Positions 46,106 to 54,399 of a stretch of DNA of 64,000 nucleotides are shown here, in pieces. Each line of letters starts with the position of its first letter. Within the stretch, counting starts at the first letter, position 1. The position numbers were made by a program, and so were the translations under genes. The notes under the pieces were generated by a model. That model was given only the letters and a program-made list of their open reading frames with translations. It searched no databases and had not been told where the DNA came from. The DNA comes from Chitinophaga rupis (GTDB taxonomy: Bacteria; Bacteroidota; Bacteroidia; Chitinophagales; Chitinophagaceae): positions 372,001 to 436,000 of the forward strand of contig NZ_FOBB01000003.1 of NCBI RefSeq assembly GCF_900109685.1. The letters run 5' to 3'.

Positions 46106-46231
46106 GCAGGGCAACCTTGAGGAAAAGTAAAAAAGCAAAAGTTAAAAAGTAAAAAGGAATGCAGCGTACTACTGTATTTACTTTTTAATTTTTACTTTTT
46201 TACTTTTTACTTTCTTTCAAGGTTGCCCTGC
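46106..46231. repeat. 15-bp inverted repeat enclosing AAAAAGTAAAA words
   Basis: The outer arms 46106-46120 and 46217-46231 (GCAGGGCAACCTTGA and its complement) pair perfectly. Between them lie A-rich words (AAAAGTAAAAAAGC, 46123-46157) and then T-rich words (TTTTTACTTTTTTACTTT, 46178-46213) that also pair. The whole would fold into one hairpin of over 100 bases. It sits between the second regulator and the E2 gene stop at 46276, and may end the E2 transcript. Confidence 0.85.
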
Positions 46232-46275
46232 GCAAAAGATACCTGCACACTTTACGCCTGCAGGGATGGATCTGA

Positions 46276-47658
46276 TTAATATACTTTTTCCGGATCAAAG
46301 TGCTCCAGCTCCTGCGCTACTGCGCTCAGGAAAGTAGAACCCAATGCACCGTCAACAATGCGGTGGTCGTATGAGAGCGACAGGTACATCATATGGCGGA
46401 TAGCAATGGAATCGCCTTCCGGGGATTCAATCACCACCGGGCGCTTTTTAATTGCACCTACAGCCAGTATGGCTACCTGCGGCTGGTTAATAATGGGCGT
46501 ACCTGCCAGGCTGCCAAAGGTACCTACGTTGGTAAGCGTAAAGGTGCCGTTCTGGGTATCTTCCGGTTTCAGGCGGTTGGTGCGGGCGGCATTGGCCAGC
46601 TGGTTCACCTGCCGGGTAAGTCCTACCAGGTTTAGCATGTCGGCATTGCGGATCACCGGAACAATGAGGTTACCGCTGGGCAGGGCCGTGGCCATACCTA
46701 TATTAATATCTTTCTTCAACAATATCTTATCACCTTCCAGGGAGCAGTTCACCAGTGGGAAACGTTTAATACATTTCACCAGCGCTTCTATGAACAGCGG
46801 GGTAAAGGTGAGCTTCTCCCCTTCCCTTTGTTCAAAATCCTTTTTCACTTTATCGCGCCACTTTACCATGTGCGTTACATCTGCTTCTGCAAAGCTGGTT
46901 ACATGCGGGCTGGTTTGTTTGCTGCGTACCATATGCTCTGCTATCAGCTTGCGCATACGGTCCATTTCAATGATCTCCACATTACCACCGCTGCTGCTGC
47001 CATTGTAAGTGGGTACCGGCGCAGCCACGGCTTTGGATGCTTCCACAGGCGCCGGCCTGCTTTCAGGCACCGCTGTGGTAGCCGCTGGCCTTGCAGCAGG
47101 CTGGTGGCCCTGCTGGCGGGCAGCTACATATTCCAGTATATCTTTTTTGGTAACACGGCCTTCACTGCCGCTGCCCGGTATATTTTCCAGCTCGGCAAAG
47201 CTTACGCCTTCCTGCTGGGCAATGGTTAATACCAGGGGTGAGTAAAAACGGGGACCGCTGGTACTGAATTTGGGCTCCGCATGCTGGGCCGCCACCGGCT
47301 CAGGCGCCGTATGGTGGTGGTGCGCCTCGTTATTGGTAATAATTTCGTGGTGGTGTTGCTGCGCTGCAGGCTTAATTTCTTCAAACGTGGTGGGGGCAAC
47401 AGGTATTTCGGCGTTACCGGTTGTATTGATACGGGCAATTACGGCGCCTACCGGTACTACCTCATTCTCTGCAAACAGTAATTCAGTAATCTCCCCGTCG
47501 GCAATGGAGGGCACTTCACTATCCACCTTATCCGTGGCAATTTCCAGCACGGTTTCATCAGCTTTTACCTGATCTCCGGGCTTTTTATGCCAGCGTAATA
47601 TGGTGGCTTCCATGATGCTTTCCCCCATTTTAGGCATTACCAGTTCTACAATGGCCAT
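46276..47658 (-). CDS. 2-oxoacid dehydrogenase E2 acyltransferase
   Basis: Dihydrolipoamide acyltransferase of about 460 residues from the ATG at 47658 (MAIVELVMPKMGESIMEATI). One lipoyl domain with Lys44 in EIATDKVDSEV leads. A His/Ala/Pro-rich linker (NNEAHHHHTAPEP) and the E3-binding domain (YSPLVLTIAQQEGVSFAELENIPGSGSEGRVTKKDIL) follow. The catalytic domain ends with the DHRIVDG histidine. It belongs to the branched-chain/pyruvate-like group; E1 and E3 genes are not in the window. The long hairpin at 46106-46231 is just past its stop. Confidence 0.92.
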   Translation of the reverse strand: MAIVELVMPKMGESIMEATILRWHKKPGDQVKADETVLEIATDKVDSEVPSIADGEITELLFAENEVVPVGAVIARINTTGNAEIPVAPTTFEEIKPAAQQHHHEIITNNEAHHHHTAPEPVAAQHAEPKFSTSGPRFYSPLVLTIAQQEGVSFAELENIPGSGSEGRVTKKDILEYVAARQQGHQPAARPAATTAVPESRPAPVEASKAVAAPVPTYNGSSSGGNVEIIEMDRMRKLIAEHMVRSKQTSPHVTSFAEADVTHMVKWRDKVKKDFEQREGEKLTFTPLFIEALVKCIKRFPLVNCSLEGDKILLKKDINIGMATALPSGNLIVPVIRNADMLNLVGLTRQVNQLANAARTNRLKPEDTQNGTFTLTNVGTFGSLAGTPIINQPQVAILAVGAIKKRPVVIESPEGDSIAIRHMMYLSLSYDHRIVDGALGSTFLSAVAQELEHFDPEKVY

Positions 47659-47766
47659 AAGATGTATTTTAGTGTTTAGCTGGCAACAAATGTAAGCCAA
47701 TTAGTTTAATGTGTAAATGTGCTGATATGCTAATATGCATATACCCCGCATCAATACATTAGATGA

Positions 47767-49008
47767 TCAGATCAGTTTCCTCAGCTCATTCATTGCATAA
47801 ATAGCCGTCATTTGTATGTTACGTTCCCGGTCATACATCAGGCGGTATTTTACAGTTACAATATTATCTGCGCTGCCTGCGGCTATCCATACAGTGCCTA
47901 CCGGTTTTTCCGGCGTGCCGCCATCAGGGCCCATAATGCCTGAAACCGCAATTGCATAATCCGTGTTTAATACCTTCAGCGCGCCTGCTGCCATTTCACG
48001 CACAGTTTCTTCGCTTACCGCGCCATAGGTGGCCAGGGTTGCTTCTTTTACGCCCAGCAGCTTTGTTTTCATAGCATTGCTGTAGGTAACCACGCTGCCG
48101 TTGTAGTAGGCAGAGCTGCCTGCTACTGCGGTAATACTATGCGCTATGTAACCACCGGTGCAGCTTTCTGCCGTGCCCACAGTTTTGCCTTTGGTTTTTA
48201 AATAGCGGCCCAGCACTTCGCCCATGGAAATATCCTCATCGTACACCGCAATATCTTTCAGCAATGCCTCCATTTCCTGGAAGCGCAGCTTCAGCTCTGC
48301 CGCGGTGGATACTTTGTCTTCCCCGTGCGCGGTTAACCGCAATTTTAACAAGCCGTAGCTGGGTAAATAAGCCAGCTTGATATGTTCCGGCAGCTGCGCT
48401 TCAAAGGCCAGCAGCTTTTCCGCCACAAATGATTCACCCATGCCGGAGGTCAGCAGGGTTTGGTGCAGCACGGCTTTAGTATCAAACTGCTCCTGCAGCC
48501 GTGGCAGCACATGATCGGTCATAATACCTTTCATTTCATGCGGCACACCGGGCATGGATACAAATACTTTACCGCCCTTCTCAAACCACATACCCGGCGC
48601 CAGGCCATGGTGGTTCATTAATACAGTGCAGCTATCCGGCACCAGGGCCTGGTCTATATTCCGCTGTAATATGGGCAGGCCCCGGCTCTCAAACAGCTGC
48701 ATCAGGCGTTGTAAGGTGGGCTCATGCTGCACCATGGTACCGCCAAAATATTCCAGCAGTGTGGGTTTGGTGATATCGTCGGCCGTGGGCCCCAGGCCCC
48801 CGGTGATCAGTATAATGTCGGCAGAAGCGCTTTCTTCATCCAGCGCTTCCAGGATGGCTTCCTTAATATCGCCTACGGCTACACGGCGCTGTACCCATAT
48901 ACCCATACCATTCAGCTGCTGCGCCATCCAGGCAGAGTTGGTGTCGATGGTTTGTCCTATCAGTAGTTCATCACCAATGGTAATAATGCTGGCTGTTACT
49001 TTTTCCAC
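47767..49008 (-). CDS. cinA: CinA family nicotinamide-nucleotide amidase
   Basis: About 413 residues from the GTG at 49008 (VEKVTASIITIGDELLIG). An ATG at 49056 would lie upstream of the promoter, so the GTG is preferred. The N-terminal MoCF-like domain (ITGGLGPTADDITKPTL) is joined to the C-terminal amidase (TAESCTGGYIAHSITAVAGSSAYYNGSVVTYSN) that deamidates nicotinamide mononucleotide for pyridine recycling. It lies about 100 bases downstream of the E2 gene direction and before a 920-base gene-poor region. Confidence 0.9.
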   Translation of the reverse strand: MEKVTASIITIGDELLIGQTIDTNSAWMAQQLNGMGIWVQRRVAVGDIKEAILEALDEESASADIILITGGLGPTADDITKPTLLEYFGGTMVQHEPTLQRLMQLFESRGLPILQRNIDQALVPDSCTVLMNHHGLAPGMWFEKGGKVFVSMPGVPHEMKGIMTDHVLPRLQEQFDTKAVLHQTLLTSGMGESFVAEKLLAFEAQLPEHIKLAYLPSYGLLKLRLTAHGEDKVSTAAELKLRFQEMEALLKDIAVYDEDISMGEVLGRYLKTKGKTVGTAESCTGGYIAHSITAVAGSSAYYNGSVVTYSNAMKTKLLGVKEATLATYGAVSEETVREMAAGALKVLNTDYAIAVSGIMGPDGGTPEKPVGTVWIAAGSADNIVTVKYRLMYDRERNIQMTAIYAMNELRKLI

Positions 49009-49034
49009 GCGTAAAGGTTTTATGAATAAAGGAA

Positions 49035-49068
49035 CAAAATTAGGGAGGAAATGCATGTAAATCGCAAA
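49035..49068 (-). promoter_or_regulatory. promoter of cinA
   Basis: On the minus strand TTTG (49065-49068) is followed after 22 bases by TAATTTTG (49035-49042). Transcription from here would start downstream of the alternative ATG at 49056, supporting the GTG start. Confidence 0.55.
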
Positions 49069-49385
49069 TATTCAGCACATGAATGGGCAGGCGGTCGTGG
49101 TTCAAACCACCTCATTCCCGCATCAAGTCCACATCAAGTCCACGTCATGCCCACAATAGATTGGTAATGAACTTGTTACAGAGCCTCTAAAAAACCGTGT
49201 TACATTTGGGTTCAGTTCGTATGCAGACCATGTTCAGCCTATGTTCCGGCCTGCATAGGTGGTAGAGGCGTGCCTGTGCAGTACGTGCTGCAGGTAAGCG
49301 CCTGTATCCGCATTGCGCATCCATGGCTGTTTTAGCAGTAGTAATAAAGTAAAGGCATATACGCAGACATACAGTTCTGGGGTAA

Positions 49386-49833
49386 AATAGCAGGCGCTGT
49401 GCCGGCAACTATCTTGCAGTTGTTGAGTAAAAGTCATATACGCAGGTCTTGAGGTTAAGCGGCGGGCACTACCGGCACCGTCCTGTAGTTGCTTGAATAA
49501 AGCTATATGCAGGTCTTTGCGTTAAGCGGCAGGCACTGCTGGCACCATCCTGTAGTTACTTGAATAAAGCTATACGCAAATCTTGGGGTTAAGCGGCAGG
49601 CACTGCTGGCACTATCCTGTAGTTGCTTGAATAAAGCTATACGCAGGTCTTGGTTAAGCGGCAAACACTGACGGCGGCTATTCTGTAGCTATTGAGTAAA
49701 GGCATATACGCAGGTATTTTGGGTTAAACACAAGGTACTATCCTATAACTGTATTTGAGTAAAAAGCATATACGCAGGTATGCGTGTCTTTGGGTTAAGC
49801 AGCAGGCGCTGCGCCGGCAACTATCCTTGTAAC
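49386..49833. repeat. tandem array of about 67-base units
   Basis: Units begin at about 49386, 49457, 49524, 49591, 49656, 49726 and 49797 (the last is partial), with lengths 65 to 71. Each has the order AAGCGGCAGGC-CTG(C)TGGC, ATCCTGTAG, TTGAATAAAG, ATACGCAGGT, CTTGGGGTT. Units 49524 and 49591 are nearly the same; the outer ones are degenerate. A further partial unit may lie at 49325-49385. There are no unique spacers. The array lies in the 920-base stretch between cinA and the thioesterase gene, where I see no gene. Confidence 0.9.
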
Positions 49834-49855
49834 CGCATCCGATCCTCTTACCCAT

Positions 49856-49889
49856 AAAAAAGCCCCAAAAAGCGGCTGCTTCCTGGGGC
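49856..49889 (-). terminator. rho-independent terminator after the thioesterase gene
   Basis: On the minus strand GCCCC (49885-49889) pairs with GGGGC (49862-49866), with an inner AAGC/GCTT stem, ending in six T (49856-49861). Confidence 0.75.
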
Positions 49890-49977
49890 GCTTCAGGTCC
49901 TGCAGAAGGCCCTGGTAGAATATATCATCGTTTAAGCGATCTTCAGATCATTTCTTCTTAATAAGAAAATACGCAGC

Positions 49978-50391
49978 TTATTTATTGAAGAACGGCTCCA
50001 GCTTTTCCCGTAACGGCAGCGGCAGCAGCGACTTCTGTTTAGTATCCGTATGCAGGAACACCAGCGTGGTAACACCTACATTCAGCAGCTCACCTTTTTC
50101 ATTGAACAGTTCTGAGTGGAACTGGATCTTATGGTCTGTACGCAGCTCTCTCAGGGAGGTCTTTACAGTTATCAGGTCATCATAAAAAGCCGGGCGCAGG
50201 TATTTAACATTCAATTCTGCCACCGGCATAATAATGCCCTGCTCTTCCAGCTGGCGGTAGGTAAATCCCAGCTCCCGGATGGCCTCTGCACGGCCTACCT
50301 CATAATACAAAGCATAGTTACCGTAATACAAATATCCCATCTGGTCGGTTTCCCCGTAACGCACACGTATTTGAGTAATGGATGTGAACAT
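49978..50391 (-). CDS. YbgC-type acyl-CoA thioesterase
   Basis: A 137-residue single hot-dog-fold thioesterase (4HBT family). VRYGETDQMGYLYYGNYALYYEVGR carries the conserved Asp, followed by ELNVKYLRPAFYDDLITVKT and TTLVFLHTDTKQ. The start is the ATG at 50391; longer frames to 50520 run through word repeats and are not coding. It shares direction with DoxX upstream, from which it is separated only by the repeat spacer 50401-50561. Confidence 0.9.
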   Translation of the reverse strand: MFTSITQIRVRYGETDQMGYLYYGNYALYYEVGRAEAIRELGFTYRQLEEQGIIMPVAELNVKYLRPAFYDDLITVKTSLRELRTDHKIQFHSELFNEKGELLNVGVTTLVFLHTDTKQKSLLPLPLREKLEPFFNK

Positions 50392-50400
50392 GAATTTCTT

Positions 50401-50561
50401 TTTGAGCGGAAAGCTGAAAGCACAAAGCATAAAGCTTCCCACGTTATTTTGAGCGGAAAGCCGAAAGCATAAAGCACAAAGCCTCCCACATTGTTTAGCA
50501 GAAAGCGCAAAGCTACTCAAATTTGCTTTGCGCTTTCCGCTTTATGCTTTCAGCTTTCAGC
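50401..50561. repeat. AAAGCATAAAGC word repeat with tandem 47-base unit
   Basis: Two 47-base units (50401-50447 and 50448-50494) begin TTTGAGCGGAAAGC and share most bases, but the words CACAAAGC and CATAAAGC are in swapped order. An inverted half (TTTGCGCTTTCCGCTTTATGC... to 50562) completes a long hairpin. The whole space between the two genes is made of it. The vocabulary is the same as at 27290 and 41400. Confidence 0.85.
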
Positions 50562-50969
50562 TTATCTCCCGATCAAACTATCAAAACTTACTTTACCAGG
50601 CCCGCAGAACAGCAGCACCACAAATACGGTTAGGAATGCGATCGCTTTTTCCTGCACGTCAATAGCATCATGCGCATGGATCATGAACAGCGCTACACTC
50701 ATACAAATGATCAGCGGAATAGCCGCCAGGCGGGTGAGCAATCCCAGTATCACAAACACAGAACAAAATACTTCTGCAAAAACAACCATCCCCAGGGAAA
50801 CCGTGTGGCCTACATGCAAAGGATCGGCGAACTTGTGCGAAAGAGATGCAAAGTTCATCAATTTAGGCCAGCCATGCGTAAGCATTAGCCCCCCAAACAC
50901 CAATCGCAGTAACAGCAGGGAAAAATGCACCGTACCATTGGTAAAAGTGGCAGAAAAGAGTCTTCTCAT
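50562..50969 (-). CDS. DoxX family membrane protein
   Basis: A 135-residue inner-membrane protein with four helices. RLVFGGLMLTHGWPKLMNF is the family opening and GMVVFAEVFCSVFVILGLLTRLAAIPLIICMSVALFMIHAHDA the core. DoxX proteins are linked to quinone or thiosulfate metabolism in some species; here the role is open. The ATG at 50969 is the only good start. Confidence 0.9.
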   Translation of the reverse strand: MRRLFSATFTNGTVHFSLLLLRLVFGGLMLTHGWPKLMNFASLSHKFADPLHVGHTVSLGMVVFAEVFCSVFVILGLLTRLAAIPLIICMSVALFMIHAHDAIDVQEKAIAFLTVFVVLLFCGPGKVSFDSLIGR

Positions 50970-51257
50970 AGGTGTAAAAATGGTTTAATTCTTGCTAAGT
51001 TTAATTCCTTTGCAAGATAGCGCAATAGGCCTATGCCTGGGATTGAGAGTTATCCACATCACTGTTAGAAAAGCATTAAACGGCAAAAAGGTTTAAACTT
51101 TTATATTTGCTGACATTGATTCAGCGTTTATTGGGTTATCTGTTTTTGCCTGGTTCTCCTAACTGTTATTTTTGATTAATCAACTGGTTGTCAATACCAA
51201 TACAGGGAGAAAGTGCGTTAACAGGTAAGCCATCTACTATTTTAATAAATACAGAGC

Positions 51258-54200
51258 ATGTTTATAAGAAAGATCGTGGTTCCCGGACAGTTGTTAATAT
51301 CCCTCCTGGCCTTTGCCGCCACTGGCATACTGGCCCCCTCAGCTGCCCGGGCACAACAAACACGCATTTATACCGAACCTGATAAAGTTTTCAAGGATGC
51401 GCAGCAACTATTCCAGCAAGAGAAATATGCCGTATCCATGCAGCTTTTCCGGCAGGTGATCCAAAATATTGATTACTTCAAAGAAACCAACCGCTCCCTG
51501 GTAAAAGCAGATGCACAGTACTATTACACGGTATGCGCATTAAAGCTGCAACAGGCCGACGCGGAAAAAATGACACTGCAATACCTGCAAAGGACCAATA
51601 ACAATGCCCGCGAACAGCTGGTAAGCTACCAGTTGGCCAAATATTATTTTCACCGCAACCAGCTGCAGGAAGCCATCCCGTATTATGAGAAAGCTAATAT
51701 CGACAACCTTTCCAACAGCGAAATTGCCGATGCGAAATTTGAGCTGGCCTACTGTTATTTCAACGTAAAAGACTTTCAGAAAGCACAACCCCTGTTTGCA
51801 TCCATCAAGGAAATAGAAGGCAAATATTACATACCCGCCAATTACTACTACGGCTTTATTGCCTACAATAACCGCCAGTATAATGAAGCTCTGGCCAGCT
51901 TTAAACGCGTGGAGCAGGAGCCTAAATATGCCGGTATTGTACCCTATTACATAGCAGAGATCTACTACTTCCAGGGCAAAAAGGAAGAAGTGATCAAATA
52001 CGGCGAATCCCTGTTAAAGAAAGGCAATATCTATTATGATACAGAGCTGAAGCAGCTTATGGGACAGGCTTACTTTGAAAAGAAAGATTACCAGAAAGCC
52101 CTGCCCTACTTGCAGCAATACCAGGATAATGCAGAAGAGGTGCGTAAGGAAGATGTGTATCAGCTCTCTTACTGCTACTATCAAACCGGCAACTACAACA
52201 AAGCCATTAACGGTTTTAAACAGCTAAGCAGCGAAAAAGATTCTTTAGGCCAGAACTCCATGTACCTGCTGGGCGATTGTTACCTGCGTACCAACCAGAA
52301 GGCCAATGCACGCAATGCCTTTGCCTTTGGTGCACGTAATAACTCAAACCCGCAGCAGCAGGAAATATCCCGCTTTAACTATGGCAAGCTGTCGTATGAG
52401 CTGGGTTATAATGATGCAGCCCTTACAGAGCTTTCCAACTTTGTAAAAACATATCCGCAATCATCTTACAACAAAGAAGCCCGGGAAATACTGGTGCAGC
52501 TGTTCACCAACACCAATAACTACAAGGATGCGCTCACCACTATAGAATCCATCCCTGACAAGAACCCCACCGTATTGCGGGCCTACCAGCGCGTATCCTA
52601 CGGCAGGGCCACGCAGCTCATAAACGATCAGCAGCTGGCAGAAGCCGACCGCCTGCTGGATGTAGCCATTAAAAATCCCTACGATAATAATATTAAACAG
52701 CTGGCACATTTCTGGAAAGCGGAAATAGCCCTGCGCCAGCAGCGTACAGATAATGCCATCATTAACCTGAACAGCTATCTCACCGGCGCCGTACCTGCTT
52801 CCGGTGAGGCCAATGCGCAAACAGCCAGCTATAACATGGGTTACAGCCTGCTGAAGAAAGAAGATTATACCCATGCACTGCAGCATTTTGAAGCCGCCCA
52901 AAAAGCCAGCGGCCCCAATGCAGGCCGTATCGCCAACGATGCGCTGCTGCGTAGCGCCGACTGTTATTACATGCTGAAGGATTTTGGCAGGGCCACTGCG
53001 CTGTACGACCGTGTGATTGCCAATAAAGATCCCGGTGCAGATTACGCCACTTACCAGAAAAGTATCATCCTGGGCATACAAGGTAAGTATAACGAAAAGC
53101 TGGCCCTGTTAAAACAGCTGGGCAACCAATATCCCAGCTCCAGCTTTGGGAACGATGCTGATTTTGAGATCGCCAATACTTACCTCTCATCTGAAAAATA
53201 TACAGAAGCCATTCCCTACCTGGAAAATGTGCTGAAAAAGCAGCCCAACGGCCCCAATGCACCACGGGCATTGCTGAAGCTGGGCCTGTGCTATTTCAAT
53301 AAGGATAACGACAGCAAGGCCCTCTCCTACTACCGCCAGGTGGTGGAGAAATATCCTAACTCCGCAGAAGCTAATGAAGCCCTGCAAAGCATTAAGGATA
53401 TTTATGTAGGCCAGGGTAAAACAGATGAATATGTGGCCCTGCTGAAAGCCAGCGGCAGAACGGTAACTGCCTCCGCAGCCGACTCGCTGGCCTATGCCGC
53501 CGCAGAAGCCCGCTTTAGCAGCGGCGATTGCGCCGGCGCCATACCCGCCTTTAACAGCTACATACAAAAATATCCGAACGGCCAGTTCCTGCTGCCCGCT
53601 TACTTTTACCGCTCAGAATGCGCGTATAACAGCAAAGACTATACGACCGCCTTACCCGGTTATGAGTTTGTACTTTCCGGCAACAACAGCCTGTATGCAG
53701 AGCGTGCAGCCCTGCAGGCCGCCAACATTAACTTTTACCAGGTAAAGAATTATGATAAGGCCCGCACCTACTACCTGCAGCTGCAGGACCTGAGCACCAG
53801 CAAGGAAAACACCATGACCGCCACCCGCGGCCTGCTGCGCAGCAATTACCAGCTAAAGCACTGGGATGAGGTAGGCAACTATGCGGAGCTGCTGCTGTCC
53901 AACACCAGCATTAGCACCGACGACCAGATTGCCGCACACTTTTACCTGGGCAGGGCGCAACAGGAGCAGCAGAAATATGATGAAGCCATCAATGAATTTA
54001 AAACAGTAGCCGGCCTTACCAAATCCGAAACCGGGGCCGAAGCCCGCTACAACACCGGTGTATGCTACCTGGCTAAAAATGAGCTGGATGCAGCGGAGAA
54101 AGCAGGTTTTGATGTGATCAAGAATACCCCCTCATACGGCACCTGGGTAGCCAAAGCCTACATACTGTTAGGCGATGTATACACCCAGCAGAAAGATTAC

Positions 54201-54335
54201 TTTAATGCAAAAGCTACGTTCCAGAGCCTGGCAGAGAACTGCCCCATTCCGGAGCTGAAACAGGAAGCAAAAGATAAGCTGGAAAAAGTAGAAGCCGCAG
54301 AAAAAGCCGCCTCTAAGATCAGGACCAAACCATAA
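51258..54335 (+). CDS. giant TPR-repeat periplasmic protein
   Basis: A 1025-residue protein with a signal peptide (IVVPGQLLISLLAFAATGIL...ARAQ). After it come more than 15 tetratricopeptide-type helix pairs over almost the whole length (for example AYCYFNVKDFQKAQPLF, QLSYCYYQTGNYNKAINGF, GRAQQEQQKYDEAINEF). It probably serves as a large protein-binding scaffold in the periplasm. It is the first gene of a three-gene operon with a beta-barrel and an HU/SPOR protein. A TATATTTG -7-like element lies at 51102-51109, giving a leader of about 150 bases. Confidence 0.9.
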   Translation: MFIRKIVVPGQLLISLLAFAATGILAPSAARAQQTRIYTEPDKVFKDAQQLFQQEKYAVSMQLFRQVIQNIDYFKETNRSLVKADAQYYYTVCALKLQQADAEKMTLQYLQRTNNNAREQLVSYQLAKYYFHRNQLQEAIPYYEKANIDNLSNSEIADAKFELAYCYFNVKDFQKAQPLFASIKEIEGKYYIPANYYYGFIAYNNRQYNEALASFKRVEQEPKYAGIVPYYIAEIYYFQGKKEEVIKYGESLLKKGNIYYDTELKQLMGQAYFEKKDYQKALPYLQQYQDNAEEVRKEDVYQLSYCYYQTGNYNKAINGFKQLSSEKDSLGQNSMYLLGDCYLRTNQKANARNAFAFGARNNSNPQQQEISRFNYGKLSYELGYNDAALTELSNFVKTYPQSSYNKEAREILVQLFTNTNNYKDALTTIESIPDKNPTVLRAYQRVSYGRATQLINDQQLAEADRLLDVAIKNPYDNNIKQLAHFWKAEIALRQQRTDNAIINLNSYLTGAVPASGEANAQTASYNMGYSLLKKEDYTHALQHFEAAQKASGPNAGRIANDALLRSADCYYMLKDFGRATALYDRVIANKDPGADYATYQKSIILGIQGKYNEKLALLKQLGNQYPSSSFGNDADFEIANTYLSSEKYTEAIPYLENVLKKQPNGPNAPRALLKLGLCYFNKDNDSKALSYYRQVVEKYPNSAEANEALQSIKDIYVGQGKTDEYVALLKASGRTVTASAADSLAYAAAEARFSSGDCAGAIPAFNSYIQKYPNGQFLLPAYFYRSECAYNSKDYTTALPGYEFVLSGNNSLYAERAALQAANINFYQVKNYDKARTYYLQLQDLSTSKENTMTATRGLLRSNYQLKHWDEVGNYAELLLSNTSISTDDQIAAHFYLGRAQQEQQKYDEAINEFKTVAGLTKSETGAEARYNTGVCYLAKNELDAAEKAGFDVIKNTPSYGTWVAKAYILLGDVYTQQKDYFNAKATFQSLAENCPIPELKQEAKDKLEKVEAAEKAASKIRTKP

Positions 54336-54347
54336 CATAATACACGC

Positions 54348-54372
54348 AAAACGCCCTGCTAACAGGCGTTTT
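54348..54372 (+). terminator. weak terminator or attenuator between TPR and barrel genes
   Basis: AAAACGCC (54348-54355) pairs with GGCGTTTT (54365-54372), nine-base loop; the short T tail suggests partial termination inside the operon. Confidence 0.55.
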
Positions 54373-54399
54373 AAATGATAAAATATAAACAGCGCATAA

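Noticed and set aside
49187..49437. Minus-strand reading frames of about 70 codons beside the tandem array
   Set aside because: They have no family resemblance, end within degenerate repeat DNA and lack promoter or ribosome-site signals.
49386..49833. Possible CRISPR array
   Set aside because: Units of about 67 bases are repeated whole, with no short conserved repeat alternating with unique spacers, and no cas genes are in the window.
50392..50520. Longer N-terminus for the thioesterase
   Set aside because: The extra 43 codons translate the AAAGC word repeat; the hot-dog fold starts at the ATG at 50391.
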